NCBI RefSeq assembly: GCF_032854445.1
Contig: NC_088306.1
Coordinates: 7,687,924-7,751,923, forward strand
DNA: 64,000 bases
Source: Liolophura sinensis
Lineage: Eukaryota; Mollusca; Polyplacophora; Chitonida; Chitonidae
Direction of reading: 5' to 3'
Below are positions 11,208-25,187 of this stretch, piece by piece. Numbering within the stretch: the first letter of the stretch is position 1; every line of letters starts with the position of its first letter. Made by a program: the position numbers and the translations under genes. The notes beneath the pieces were generated by a model. That model was not told the DNA's origin. It made no database searches and was given only the letters and a program-made list of their open reading frames with translations.

Positions 11208-12488
11208 CAGACATACGTTCCCACTGGGCAGTAACTTAACACGTATAAGTTACTATTGAACCGTGACGTAGCAGACATACGTTTCCAATGGACAGTGACG
11301 TAGCAGACATACGTTTCCAGTGGACAGTGACGTAGCAGACATATGTTTCCAGTGGACAGTGACGTAGCAGACATACGTTCCCAATGAACAGTGACGTAGC
11401 AGACATACGTTCCCAGTGGACACTGAATTAGAAGATATATATTTCCAATGGACAGTGATTTAGAACACATACGTTCCCAGTGGACAGTGGCGTAGCAGAC
11501 ATATGTTCCCAGTGGACAATGACGTAGCAGACATACGTTTCCAGTGGACAGTGACTTAGAAGACATATGTTCCCAGTGGACAGTGACGTAGCAGACATAC
11601 GTTCCCAGTGGACAGTGACGTAGCAGACATACGTTTCCAGTAAACAGTGACGTAGCAGACATACGTTTGCAGTAAACAGTGACGTAGCAGACATATGTTT
11701 CCAGTGACAGTGACGTAGCAGACATACGTTTCCAATGGACAGTGACGTATTAGACATACGTTCCCAGTAGACACTGCATTAGAAGACATACGTTTCCAAT
11801 GGACAGTGATTTAGAAGACATACGTTACCAGTTGACAGTAACGTAGCAGACATACGTTCCCAGTGGACAGTGACGTAGGAGACATACGTTCCCAGTGGAC
11901 AGTGACGTAGCAGACATACGTTCCCAGTGGACAGTGACGTAGGAGACATACGTTCCCAATGGACAGTGACGTAGCAGACATACGTTTCCAGTAAACAGTG
12001 ACGTAGCAGACATATGTTTACAGTGGACAGTGACGTAGCAGACATACGTTTCCAATGGACAGTGACGTATTAGACATACGTTCCCAGTAAACACTGCATT
12101 AGAAGACATACGTTTCCAATGGACAGTGATTTAGAAGACATACGTTTCCAATGGACAGTGATTTAGAAGACATACGTTTCCAGTGGACAGTGACGTAGCA
12201 GACATGCGTTACCAGTGGACAGTGACGTAGGAGACATACGTTCCCAGTGGACACTGACGTAGCAGACATACGTTCCCAATGGACAGTAACTTAGCAGACA
12301 TGTGTACAATGTGGACCTTGACTTAGCAGACATACGTTCCCAGTGGACAGTAACTTAGCAGACATGTATACAATGTGGACCATGACTCAGCAGACATACG
12401 TTCCCAGTGGACAGTAACTTCGCAGACATGTATACAATGTGGACCTTGACTTAGCAGACATACGTTCCTTGCGGACAGTTATTTAGAA
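11208..12488 (+). repeat. 32-bp minisatellite, unit 2 (about 40 copies)
   Basis: Same 32-bp repeat, expanded to about 1.28 kb. Variants recur in blocks: the copy with TATTAGACATACG followed by CACTGCATTAGAAG appears at 11,749 and again at 12,069, 320 bases (ten copies) apart. This suggests that blocks of copies were duplicated together. The right end again alternates with the TGTATACAATGTGGAC variant. Confidence 0.95.
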
Positions 12489-12660
12489 TATAATGAAGAC
12501 GTATGGCATAGAGTCACTGGTCTAGAATTACACAAAATGCTGTGTTGATATCACATTAAAACAATACAAAGAGACCAGGCCTCGGGGATGCTTACTCCAA
12601 CAGCAGAATTCTGGTTTATGAAGGAATACAATATAATAAAGACGTACAGCATAGAGAAAA

Positions 12661-12872
12661 GACATACGTTCCCAGTGGTTAGTGACTTAGCAGACATACG
12701 TTCCCAGTGGGTAGTGACTTAACAGACATACGTTCCCAGTTGGCAGTGACTGCGCAGACATACACTCCCAGTGGGTAGTGACTGCGCAGACATACACTCC
12801 CAGTGGGTAGTGACTTAGCAGACATACGTACCCTAAAGAAAACGAGTTGCACACATATGTTCCCAGAGGCAG
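12661..12872 (+). repeat. Second minisatellite block, unit 2
   Basis: Expanded version of the second block (about six to seven copies), some with GACTGCGCAGACATACACTC. The R1-like tail before it is at 12,518-12,620. Confidence 0.85.
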
Positions 12873-13994
12873 GGATTTCATCTAGTCGCAGATATATGTA
12901 CATTTCTTGTATCCACCCCCTACCATTATATACGTTAGGTTCAATACTCTCAAGATATACGTTCTCAGGGCATTTACCGACATATGGTTACAAAGAGCAG
13001 TGCTGTGTAGGGATTTGTGTCTGTGTGGTGTAGCCTGTTCTGTCAAATTTCTTACTTGGAAACTCTGTAATCTTGATGGCGAAATATATAAATGAGTCAT
13101 TGTAGTAGGCCTACATCACTGACTACAAAGAGCAAAGAGAAGCAGTCAACATTTTCCAGTGATGGAAAGACACAATATATGCTCTAGGCGAATAATTTTA
13201 TCAGTTTCTAAATAATAAACCAAGCCAGTTTCATTTTTAAAATGGGATTTTAGCTAACTGAACACTGTCACCAATTTTTTTTAACGAAAATCACCAATAG
13301 TATTTTTTCTTTTCATTCGTGGAAAAATCTGTTTTACGTTTGTCTGAGAATTGATCTTGAGGTCTACTTAACTCCTTTAATACAGGGGCTGTACTTTCGT
13401 CAATATATTTTACGACTTACGTTTAAAACAGTTTTATGGTCGTGTGTTCGACAGGTTTGAAAGAAAACATCCAAAAATAGAATTTCAATACATGCTGAGA
13501 TTCAATTATTTCAAGACTTGTCACCTAAAAAACGACTGATTGCCCTTAGTATTTTCGTCAGGTTCGGCGTTTTTTTAACAATGGGAGAAACATTGCACGC
13601 TTAGTCTGTTGCTGATATGGTTAAATAATTGCATCAATCAGTCAGAACCCACTCTTGGTTAAAGACACCCCGAAATCCCAAAGCACCTTGGCGTATAAAT
13701 CTGACTTCATGTATAAACGACCAAACGATTGTTTCTGTCTCAGAGCAATACACTACGCCTGAGGCTCACCTCTAACCCGTTTTATTGAAAGTATATACTG
13801 TTGAGCTTTAAACACAATAATCAAATACCACTACAACCAGTACATAGATACATGTCTTTCCTCAGCACAATTTGCAGAATTAAATAATGTACTAGATGTT
13901 ATTCCGATGTTTCATAACCTGTTTAAAGATAAAAGACAAAAGACAAGGACACTTGTTTATACTTGTTATGTAGAATCTTGCACTCTCTCCAGAT

Positions 13995-14258
13995 GGGGAC
14001 CTCCGAGGCTCAGTTGGTTAGCGTGCTAGAAGAGCGTAATGACCTAGAAGCCTCTCACCAATGCGGTCGCTTAGAGTTCAAGTCCAGGTCAAGCTGGCTT
14101 TCTTTCCGGCCGTACGTGGGAAGGTCTGTCAACATCCTGCGGATGGTTGTGATGTTTTCCTGGGCTCTGCCCTGTTTCCTCCCACCATTATGCTGGTCGC
14201 CGTCGTATAAGTGAAATATTCTTGAGTACGGCGTAAAACACTAATCAAATAAATAAAT
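13995..14258 (+). mobile_element. SINE 1, unit 2
   Basis: Same element at the same unit position, 264 bases. A box GAGGCTCAGTTGG is intact, followed by GCGTGCTAG, a marker shared with unit 3. Confidence 0.9.
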
Positions 14259-15674
14259 CCCTCTCCACATATGTTCACGTTCAAAAATACCGTGGACGAA
14301 TACAGAGAACCATTCGCTTACACAAGGCGCATTAATTCTGCTCTTCCACTAATACAATTATATCCTGGCCAGATCAACGAAAATTCATCAGTTAACCATA
14401 TGTTGTAAAGATTGGTTATACAAGTACGTGGACATATATCTAGCATCCTGCAATTCTCACACGCGGTTACAGGTGTAATTAATTCCTGAACGCTAGACAT
14501 TAAGCACAAGTGGATTACATTTACAAGCAAATTGCCAGCAATATCTTTGGTCAGCGGCTATGTCTGGCCAATAAAAAAAAGAAAATAGAATTTTTTGTTC
14601 CCAGACATAGCCCGTAGGCCATTTCACTATAACGTGGGTTTAGTCGCTACCACAGCGCCCAAGGTGGGTTTCGAAATTGGTTTACTCCAGGCCCTTATTG
14701 AGAAGCATAAAACTAAAATGTTGCCTGTTACTTGGAATTGCCTGTGGCTTGTCACTTTTTGATAAGTTTTTCACCCAAAACAAGAAAGGCAGATTTTTTC
14801 CCTTGATTATGCAGAAAGGATTTTCCATAACATCCCTATCTTATTTCGTCGACGTGGTGTCTCTGAAATGACTTTATGTAATTGTGGTTTCACGTCAAAA
14901 CCAAGAATTTTTTACCTGGAGAATACCGGAGAGTTTTATCCTTGGAAAAAAAGCAGAGCGCGGGATGGCATCAAACATATGAAACTGGGCAGATTTTACA
15001 CTTTGTACACAGTCTAGTGTATGCTTAAATTATTTGACAGTATCGCCATCGATGCTCAGATCATAAAACTAAAATGTTGTACATTGCCTTATGCATTTAC
15101 CCAAATGTATATATATAGTGATCTTAAAGAACACATCGTCAAAAAGACAATGTGCACAGACATCGGATTATCTGTGTATGGCATACGGGCTTATACGGAA
15201 TGCTAAGCTGACACTGCAAATGACATCTTGAATATTTTATGTATGGACTGAGCTTTAGTACTTTGTCACTGAGGCTGTAACATAAGATTTTAGTCACACA
15301 AGTATATGACAAAGTGTGATGAACACTGGTAATCTGGATTAAGGGTTTTACTATCCACCGACGGTGTGTGTATTTCTTTTAACACATATGAAATATGAGG
15401 GTTGTACCAGACTAGAAAATCTGTATGTCGTCTACGAAATGAAATGAACCGAGGTTCTAATAGATTACCTTTAGTAATGACTGCATCAATGCAGAGGAAT
15501 TCGGAAGAGACACAGATAAATGACATGATACATCTTTCTTGGACCAAGTCTGTCGTATTACTTGATTATTCCTCAGCTTATAACATATGCATAACAAGAA
15601 TCCTTTGACTGTAAGAAGTGGACTACTCTTATGTAGCTGTTTGGATTGTCTAACATTCGGGAAAGCATTCGTGG

Positions 15675-15865
15675 AAGTCCGCCAATGACTCACCAAAGGT
15701 CGGTGGTTTAACCCGGATACTCCGGTTTCCGTCACTCACAAAGCTATAAAAATGCTTGAATCTGTGCGTCGAAACCTTCGCACGTCGGCGGCGAAATAAT
15801 CGCACAGACCAATCTCCCAAGACGATGTTTAACACAAACCATCAAAGAACTAAGAAAGTACATAA
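15675..15865 (+). mobile_element. SINE-like element 2 in unit 3
   Basis: Same element, but shorter by an internal deletion: the ATCCCCATTGTATAACTG stretch after the CACTCACAAA motif is missing. The deletion is shared with unit 4 and absent from units 1 and 2. Confidence 0.5.
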
Positions 15866-17571
15866 AGTACGAAATTAGAATTCATGCAAAGAGACTGGCG
15901 TTAAACAAGAATGAAATAAATAATCAATACTCTGTCATGTTAAGGCAGAATTAAGCCATCCCACGGACTTTTGCAATATCAATTGGATGACGGGAAAAAG
16001 ATCTAATTGTTCTGTAATGCGACGCCATAGTTTTTTGATCTAATCCAGCATGGGGCTTATTATACGCCAAACTCTTTTCTTTCAATCACAAGAAAGCAGT
16101 CACATTAATAGTCAAGGAAAGTCCAGAGGCAAACTACCGACGTTTGGCAAATCAATGACCAGCTTTCCTACGCATGACATACTTACCGGCATGCTTCGTT
16201 AGTGGATTCGGGCAATTCGCGTAAGACTGTTTACTATGAGAAGGGCCCTGCGATTCCTTACCGTTGGTAAGCGGACCACATATGAATTTTGATTGCAGCC
16301 CCCCAAATCATAGTATATTCCCTTGTTTGATTTATTCCTTCTAACGGTTCAGATTTCTTCAATAATAGAAGACACATGCGCTGAAAGGTTCGACATGTAG
16401 AAATGAGTCTTTCTTAAAAACACATGTAATTAGTGTGAGTAACAGTTTAAATCTCCTTGTTTTGCTTTGAAAACAGGCTCTTTTTGTGCGTAACAAGTTC
16501 ATTTATATTCTGAGAAAAGCACATGACTTTAGGCATTTACAATAAAATACAGAAAATGCTTTCATCAGACAACAAAATTTAAAAACTATAATTCATTATT
16601 CACCCAGGTTGTTCTTGGAATCCCTTAAAATCTCCGGGGGTTTTACAAAATTCCATTGTCTTTCACCACGTCTAATTGTCCATGTAGCGTCTTTAAAGGT
16701 TTCATCAGCCAAATTCATTATAAAGTATATATCTGTGTAAAATATAAACAAGATCTGCTGTTAGAAGGGAAATCATTTCATCAGCGGAGAGACAGGCTAC
16801 TTATCAGAATGATGACACAGTTGTGAGTAGTGGGTAGCGCCTCTTTCCATGAAATTGACAGTTTGTTAAAATGATGGGTGGGTGATGAAATAATGATGGA
16901 TTATTTTTTGTGAGGATTACTGGGTTACTGGGCTAGTTTATCACCATTGCATGTTTAGCTTCAACCATTCCTCGCGTCATTTCAACATTACTGAAACTGA
17001 TGACTGCTTCTCTTTGCGTGATTCCGTCATAGTTTCGCATTTTCTTCGTTCGTTTGCGGCTTGTGCTAATCTTTGTTTTTGGAATTGACGTTGCGCTTTT
17101 TACCTGGAACGTTCATTATTATTGAGCACGTGTAATTTTTAATATAAAAATATTACACTAAAAGCTTTTCCATGTGACAAACACTACATGTTGAATGAAG
17201 AGAAAAAGATGATTTAATATAAAATTCGAGAAGCACGACATAAAACTCGAGAAGCAAGTTAATGGTTATATATGTCAGTTGATACTCTATTCTCATGGGA
17301 AAGTTTACAGCCATGGAAAAAATTGTAATTAAAGCCAATTCTGCGGCAGGTGTTTTAAGAAGTGAAAACAATGCCGTTCAAAGCTACGAGATTCCAGTAT
17401 TGAACATTTTGCTCTTGAATGTTGAACGGGATTTTCTTTTTAGGAAGTAATTCGCAGGTGTCTGGGCGTAAAAACCGTTGGCCATATTTCCTGCTTTGCT
17501 CCCATATTATCCGCTCTAAATCGGTGCATTATGAAAGACTACAGCGTAGAAGTCAAACCAAGGCGACGAGA

Positions 17572-17860
17572 AGTTTGACAGTTAGCAAATGGTCACACGT
17601 ATAACCGGTGAAATCTTGCTTTGTACCAAAAACTAGGGTTTTATTCCAACTGTTTGTGAGAATATTTAACTTATAGCAACTTAGTACCATGGCTTAAGCA
17701 GGGTTAGGTACAAAAATGCAGTGATGGTAGAAATTACTGATCTAAAGAATTACTCAAAATGCTGTGTTCCCATCATATTTAACCTGCAAAATATTAAAAC
17801 AATTCAAATGGACCAGTTCTCGGTTATCCATAGTCCAACAGCAGGACACCAGTTTACAAC
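17572..17860 (+). repeat. R1a dispersed repeat, unit 3
   Basis: Equivalent of 2,150-2,440. It shares TTTGTACCAAAAACTAGGG with unit 4, where units 1 and 2 have TTTGTGAAAAAAACTAGGG. Confidence 0.7.
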
Positions 17861-18773
17861 CTGAAGATTGCTCGTATTAGCCTTGTCCTCAACGTGTTAC
17901 AGTTGTGCGCCATGAAACAAGGTAGAATACACATTACAAGGCAAACTGTAACACAGATTCATCTGTGCACATCGAATTGGAGATACCAACTTCATCAGCC
18001 GCTATTTCGAATCACACTAATCGCTGTTCATCCCAAATTAAGGCATTATTTTTAAAATAGTCGTTTTTAGCTGGTTCTGTTTAATATTAAATAAACTTCT
18101 TTTTTATTGCCCTTGAACTCATCTTGGATATTAATCCACGTGGATCTGGAGATTATTTTTTTCAGTTCTGCGTTTTAAACGCTAAACATAGAAGAATGTA
18201 ACCGATCTCGTTTCTAGCATAAGCTCAACCACATCCTGGATGTTCGAGTCACACAGAGTTAAATGATGCTAATACCTTATATTTCTTTCCAAAAGAGAAC
18301 AAAATTTAGGTGTTTTGAGGTACAGCATTACCGCTAAATATCACAGAAATGTTCCGCCTATAGCTAAACCTAAGGAACAAAAAAAAGTTCCTCCATTTGG
18401 GTCTTTCGTCAGAACATGGCTAAACACGAAACCATAATTACTTCTGTCTGGATATTTACCATACACGGGGATATCTTAAATGGCCAAGAACACACATGCC
18501 GTTCCGTCATGTTAACTGCACTAGCCTAGCAGACTCTGATTAAACCCCTATAAATATTATGAACGCTTTCGAATGCCAAATTCTTCAACATGTTTAACTG
18601 GAGACAATGTGTCGAAGAGTAATGATCGTGCTTCGCTGTTCCATGCGGGTGGCGCGATGACTAAAAGCTAGGCCGGATATCATTTATATCATTCTCAATT
18701 AATTTTGCTCCACATCAAAAAGTTTATAACTTTGTGTGCTGTAGTCATATACTGAAACCGATGGAGTAAAACG

Positions 18774-19015
18774 CGGCGGCGGTTACAATGATTGTCAGTT
18801 TATCTCAGTTAGGGTTTTATTCTTACTGTTCATGTAAATGCTTAAAGAGTTGGAAATAATTCGCCGCCTAACACCATGGCTTAAGGAGAGTTAGGCGAAA
18901 AATATACACTGGTGTTAGGCTTAGACGTCAATGGTTTAAAATAACTCAAAACGATGTGGTTGGATTTCATTTGACATACATTAACATTAAAACAATGCAA
19001 AGATTTTCATGTACA
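18774..19015 (+). repeat. R1b dispersed repeat, unit 3
   Basis: Equivalent of 3,350-3,585. It lies just right of the point where unit 3 switches from matching unit 4 to matching unit 2. Confidence 0.7.
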
Positions 19016-19365
19016 TTAAGAGGTGTAATACATGTACGTCAGTAAAGGTTTTATTCTCACTGTTTTGTACATGACTTTGTATCTATCACTTGTTATCGTG
19101 TTCTCTAGGAACCTGGCTTGCCTTTATTGGGCGCTTTTACATAAAGTTGTACATGAAGTTGTACATGAATTTTTTCATGAATACATGTATATTCTGTTAA
19201 GATATTCCTCAAGTTCTGATAAAAACAGTACCGCTCTGAGCTGCTGGATGACAACGTGTGAGATTTAACTGCTTTGTTTCCTACTTCAACATTACACGAC
19301 TCCTTGGAATAGATCCAACCATATCTAATTAATGGTGTAGTGAAGCCTCTATAAATGACTCCGCA

Positions 19366-19872
19366 GACATACGTTCCCACTGGGCAGTAACTTAACACGT
19401 ATACGTTACTATTGAACCGTGACGTAGCAGACATACGTTTCCAATGGACAGTGACGTAGCAGACATACGTTTCCAGTGGGCAGTGATTTAGAAGACATAC
19501 GTTCGCAGTGGAGAGTGATTTACAAGACATACGTTCCCAGTGGACACTGACGTAGCAGACATACGTTCCCAGTGGACAGTGACGTAGCAGACATACGTTT
19601 TCATTGGACAGTGACTTAGAAGACATACGTTTCCAATGGACAGTGACGTAGCAGACATATGTTCCCAGTGGACACTGACGTAGCAGACATACGTTCCCAG
19701 TGGACAGTGACGTAGCAGACATACGTTCCCAGTGGACAGTAACTTAGCAGACATGTATACAATGTGGACCATGACTTAGCAGACATACGTTCCCAGTGGA
19801 CAGTAACTTAGCAGACATGTATACAATGTGGACCTTGACTTAGCAGACATACGTTCCTTGCGGACAGTTATT
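19366..19872 (+). repeat. 32-bp minisatellite, unit 3 (about 16 copies)
   Basis: Same repeat. The first copies (GTTACTATTGAACCGTG) match unit 2, in contrast to GTTACTAGTGGACAGTT in units 1 and 4. It ends with the same 64-bp alternation. Confidence 0.95.
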
Positions 19873-20050
19873 TAGAATATAATGAAGACGTATGGCATAG
19901 AGTCACTGGTCTAGAATTACAGAAAATGCTGTGTTGATATCACATTAAAGCAATACAAAGAGACCAGGCCTCGGGGATGCTTAGTCCAACAGCAGAATTC
20001 TGGTTTATGAAAGAATACAATATAATTAAGATGTACATCATAGAGAAAAG

Positions 20051-20193
20051 ACGTTTCCAGTGAATAGTTACTTAGGAGACTTACGTTCCCAGTGGGTAGT
20101 GACTTAGCAGACATACGCTCCCAGTGGATAGTGACTTAGCAAACATACGTACCCTAAAGAAAACGAGGTGCACACATATGTTCCCAGAGGCAG
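20051..20193 (+). repeat. Second minisatellite block, unit 3
   Basis: About four copies of the GGATAGTGACTTAG/GGGTAGTGACTTAG type. The R1-like tail before it is at 19,907-20,011. Confidence 0.85.
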
Positions 20194-21315
20194 GGATATC
20201 ATCTAGTCGCAGATATATGTACATTTCGTGTATCCTACCTCCACCATTATATACGTTAGGTTCAATACTCTCAAGATATACGTTCCCAGAGCATTTACCG
20301 ACATATGGTTACAAAGAGCAGTGCTGTGTAGGGATTTGCGTCTGTGTGGTGTAGCCTGTTCTGTCAAATTTCTTACTTGGAAACTCTGTAATCTTGATGG
20401 CGAAATATATAAATGAGTCATTGTAGTAGGCCTACACCACTGACTACAAAGAGCAAAGAGAAGCAGTCAACATTTTCCAGTGATGGAAAGACACAATATA
20501 TGCTCTAGGCGAATAAATTAATCAGTTTCTAAATAATAAACCAAGCCAGTTTCATTTTTAAAATGGGATTTTAGCTAATTAAACACTGTCATCAATTTTT
20601 TTTAACGAAAATCACCAACAGTATTTTTTCTTTTCATTCGTGGAAAAATCTGTTTTACGTTTGTCTGAGAATTGATCTTGAGGTCTACTTAACTCCTTTA
20701 ATACAGGGGCTGTACTTTCGTCAATATATTTTACGACTTACGTTTAAAACAGTTTTATGGTCGTGTGTTCGACAGGTTTGAAAGAAAACATCCAAAAATA
20801 GAATTTCAATACATGCTGAGATTCAATTATTTCAAGACTTGTCACCTAAAAAACGACTGATTGCCCTTAGTATTTTCGTCAGGTTCGGCTTTTTTTTAAC
20901 AATGGGAGAAACATTGCACGCTTAGTCTGTTGCTGATATGGTTAAATAATTGCATCAATCAGTCAGAACCCACTCTTGGTTAAAGACACCCCGAAATCCC
21001 AAAGCACCTTGGCGTATAAATCTGACTTCTTGTGTAAACTACCAAACGATTGTTTCTGTCTCAGAGCAATACACTACGTCTGAGGCTCACCTGTAACCCG
21101 TTTTATTGAAAGTATATACTGTTGAACTTTAAACACAATAATCAAATACCATTACAACCAGTACATAGATACATGTCTTTCCTCAGCACAATTTGCAGAA
21201 TTAAATAATGTACTAGATGTTATTCCGATGTTTCATAACCTGTTTAAAGATAAAAGACAAAGGACAAGGACACTTGTTTATACTTGTTATGTAGAATCTT
21301 GCACTCTCTCCAGAT

Positions 21316-21579
21316 GGGGACCTCCGAGGCTCAGTTGGTTAGCGTGCTAGAAGAGCCTAATGACCTAGAAGCCTCTCACCAATGCGGTCGCTTAGAGTTC
21401 AAGTCCAGGTCAAGCTGGCTTTCTCTCCGGCCGTACGTGGGAAGGTCTGCCAACATCCTGCGGATGGTCGTGATGTTTTCCCGGGCTCTGCCCTGTTTCC
21501 TCCCACCATTATGCTGGCCGCCGTCGTATAAGTGAAATATTCTTGAGTACGGCGTAAAACACTAATCAAATAAATAAAT
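21316..21579 (+). mobile_element. SINE 1, unit 3
   Basis: Same element at the same unit position. It shares GCGTGCTAG with unit 2 and has a private AGAGCCTAATG. Confidence 0.9.
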
Positions 21580-22994
21580 CCCTCTCAACATATGTTCACG
21601 TTCAAAAATACCGTGGACGAATACAGAGAACCATTCGCTTACACAAGGCGCATTAATTCTGCTCTTCCACTAATACAATTATATCCTGGCCAGATCAACG
21701 AAAATTCATCAGTTAACCATATGTTGTAAAGATTGGTTATACAAGTACGTGGACATATATCTAGCATCCTGCAATTCTCACACGCGGTTACAGGTGTAAT
21801 TAATTCCTGAACGCTAGACATTAAACACAAGTGGATTACATTTACAAGCAAATTGCTAGAAACGTATTTGGCCAGCGGCTATGTCTGGCCAATAAAAAAA
21901 AAGAAAATAGAATTTTTTGTTCCCAGACATAGCCCGTAGGCCATTTCACTATAACGTGGGTTTAGTCGCTACCACAGCGCCCAAGGTGGGTTTCGAAATT
22001 GGTTTACTCCAGGCCCTTATTGAGAAGCATAAAACTAAAATGTTGCCTGTTACTTGGAATTGCCTGTGGCTTGTCACTTTTTGATAAGTTTTTCACCCAA
22101 AACAAGAAAGGCAGATTTTTTCCCTTGATTATGCAGAAAGGATTTTCCATAACATCCCTATCTTATTTCGTCGACGTGGTGTCTCTGAAATGAATTTATG
22201 TAATTGTGGTTTTACGTCAAAACCAAGAATTTTTTACCTGGAGAATACCGGAGAGTTTTATCCTTGGAAAAAAAGCAGAGCGCGGGATGGCATCAAACAT
22301 ATGAAACTGGGCATATTTTACACTTTGTACACAGTCTAGTGTATGCTTAAATTATTTGACAGTATCGCCATCGATGCTCAGATCATAAAACTAAAATGTT
22401 GTACATTGCCTTATGCATTTACCCAAATGTATATATATAGTGATCTTAAAGAACACATCGTCAAAAAGACAATGTGCACAGACATCGGATTATCTGTGTA
22501 TGGCATACGGGCTTATACGGAATGCTAAGCTGACACTGCAAATGACATCTTGAATTTTTTTATGTATGGACTGAGCTTTAGTACTTTGTCACTGAGGCTG
22601 TAACATAAGATTTTAGTCACACAAGTATATGACAAAGTGTGATGAACACTGGTAATCTGGATTAAGGGTTTTACTATCCACCGACGGTGTGTGTATTTCT
22701 TTTAACACATATGAAATATGAGGGTTGTACCAGACTAGAAAATCTGTATGTCGTCTACGAAATGAAATGAACCGAGGTTCTAATAGATTACCTTTAATAA
22801 TGACTGCATCAATGCAGAGGAATTCGGAAGAGACACAGATAAATGACATGATACATCTTTCTTGGACCAAGTCTGTCGTATTACTTGATTATTCCTCAGC
22901 TTATAACATATGCATAACAAGAATCCTTTGACTGTAAGAAGTGGACTACTCTTATGTAGCTGTTTGGATTGTCTAACATTCGGGAAAGCATTCG

Positions 22995-23180
22995 TGGAAG
23001 TCCGCCAATGACTCACCAAAGGTCGGTGGTTTAACCCGGATACTCCGGTTTCCGTCACTCACAAAGCTATAAAAATGCTTGAATCTGTGCGTCGAAACCT
23101 TCGCACGTCAGCGGCGAAATAATCGCACAGACCAATCTCCCAAGACGATGTTTAACACAAACCATCAAAGAACTAAGAAA
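22995..23180 (+). mobile_element. SINE-like element 2 in unit 4
   Basis: Same element with the same internal deletion as in unit 3, one of the markers that pair units 3 and 4 in this part of the unit. Confidence 0.5.
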
Positions 23181-24897
23181 GTACATGAAGTACGAAATTA
23201 GAATTCATGCAAAGAGACTGGCGTTAAACAAGAATGAAATAAATAGTCAATACTCTGTCATGTTTAAGCAGAATTAAGCCATCCCACGGACTTTTGCAAT
23301 ATCAATTGGATGACGGGAAAAAGATCTAATTGTTCTGTAATGCGACGCCATAGTTTTTTGATCTAATCCAGCATGGGGCTTATTATACGCCAAACTCTTT
23401 TCTTTCAATCACAAGAAAGCAGTCACATTAATAGTCAAGGAAAGTCCAGAGGCAAACTACCGACGTTTGGCAAATCAATGACCAGCTTTCCTACGCATGA
23501 CATACTTACCGGCATGCTTCGTTAGTGGATTCGGGCAATTCGCGTAAGACTGTTTACTATGAGAAGGGCCCTGCGATTCCTTACCGTTGGTAAGCGGACC
23601 ACATATGAATCTTGATTGCAGCCCCCCAAATCATAGTATGTTCCCTTGTTTGATTTATTCCTTCTAACGGTTCAGATTTCTTCAATAATAGAAGACACAT
23701 GCGCTGAAAGGTTCGACATGTAGAAATGAGTCTTTCTTAAAAACACATGTAATTAGTTTAAGTAACAGTTTAAATCTCCTTGTTTTGCTTTGAAAACAGG
23801 CTCTTTTTGTGCGTAACAAGTTCATTTATATTCTGAGAAAAGCACATGACTTTAGGCATTTACAATAAAATACAGAAAATGCTTTCATCAGACAACAAAA
23901 TTTAAAAACTATAATTCATTATTCACCCAGGTTGTTCTTGGAATCCCTTAAAATCTCCGGGGGTTTTACAAAATTCCATTGTCTTTCACCACGTCTAATT
24001 GTCCATGTAGCGTCTTTAAAGGTTTCATCAGCCAAATTCATTATAAAGTATATATCTGTGTAAAATATAAACAAGATCTGCTGTTAGAAGGGAAATCATT
24101 TCATCAGCGGAGAGACAGGCTACTTATCAGAATGATGACACAGTTGTGAGTAGTGGGTAGCGCCTCTTTCCATGAAATTGACAGTTTGTTAAAATGATGG
24201 GTGGGTGATGAAATAATGATGGATTATTTTTTGTGAGGATTACTGGGTTACTGGGCTAGTTTATCACCATTGCATGTTTAGCTTCAACCATTCCTCGCGT
24301 CATTTCAACAACATTACTGAAACTTATGACTGCTTCTCTTTGCGTGATTCCGTCATAGTTTCGCATTTTCTTCGTTCGTTTGCGGCTTGTGCTAATCTTT
24401 GTTTTTGGAATTGACGTTGCGCTTTTTACCTGGAACGTTCATTATGGTTGAACACGTGTAATTTTTAATATAAAAATATTACACTAAAAGCTTTTCCATG
24501 TGACAAACACTACATGTTGAATGAAGAGAAAAAGATGATTTAATATAAAATTCGAGATGCACGACATAAAACTCGAGAAGCAAGTAAATGGTTATATATG
24601 TCAGTTGATACTCTATTCTCATGGGAAAGTTTACAGCCATAGAAAAAATTCTAATTAAAGCCAATTCTGCGGCAGGTGTTTTAAGAAGTGAAAACAATGC
24701 CGTTCAAAGCTACGAGATTCCAGTATTGAACATTTTGCTCTTGAATGTTGAACGGGATTTTCTTTTTAGGAAGTAATTCGCAGGTGTCTGGGCGTAAAAA
24801 CCGTTGGCCATATTTCCTGCTTTGCTCCCATATTATCCGCTCTGAATCGGTGCATTATGAAAGACTACAGCGTAGAAGTCAAACCAAGGCGACGAGA

Positions 24898-25187
24898 AGT
24901 TTGACAGTTAGCAAATGGTCACACGTATAACCGGTGAAATCTTGCTTTGTACCAAAAACTAGGGTTTTATTCCAACTGTTTGTGAGAATATTTAACTTAT
25001 AGCAACTTAGTACCATGGCTTAAGCAGGGTTAGGTACAAAAATGCAGTGATGGTAGAAATTACTTATCTAAAGAATTACTCAAAATGCTGTGTTCCCATC
25101 ATATTTAACCTGCAAAATATTAAAACAATTCAAATGGACCAGTTCTCGGTTATCCATAGTCCAACAGCAGGACACCAGTTTACAACC
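24898..25187 (+). repeat. R1a dispersed repeat, unit 4
   Basis: Equivalent of 2,150-2,440, near-identical to the unit 3 copy. Confidence 0.7.

Larger units (their letters stand above)
7270..15485 (+). repeat. 7.3-kb macrosatellite unit 2 (8.2 kb, expanded minisatellite)
   Basis: Second direct copy, 8,216 bases long instead of about 7.3 kb. Nearly all the extra length is the 32-bp minisatellite at 11,208-12,488, which is about three times longer than in the other units; the second block (12,661-12,872) is also longer. Left of about 10,420-10,540 it pairs with unit 1 at diagnostic positions; right of that it pairs with unit 3. For example, in the 187 bases from 14,701, compared with those from 22,024, I see a single substitution. 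Confidence 0.95.
15486..22808 (+). repeat. 7.3-kb macrosatellite unit 3
   Basis: Third direct copy, 7,323 bases. The left part shares differences with unit 4: TGCAATATCAATT where units 1-2 have TGCAAAATCAATT, a lost CCACTGTTTCATCTGG segment near 17,220, and ATGAACGCTTTCGAATGCC near 18,560. The right part shares differences with unit 2: TATATCATTCTC near 18,690, CAACATTACACGAC near 19,287, and GCGTGCTAG in the SINE. No coding potential is seen beyond short chance frames and the minisatellite. Confidence 0.95.

Noticed and set aside
11171-12109. Long overlapping minus-strand frames (up to 184-205 codons) across the 32-bp minisatellites
   Set aside because: The period is 32, not a multiple of three, so all frames spell the same cyclic peptide. 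The frames exist because the repeat has no stop, not because a protein is encoded.
11208-12488. A CRISPR-like array of 32-bp repeats
   Set aside because: Repeats are directly adjacent with no spacers, vary between copies, have no cas genes nearby, and the context is animal genomic DNA.
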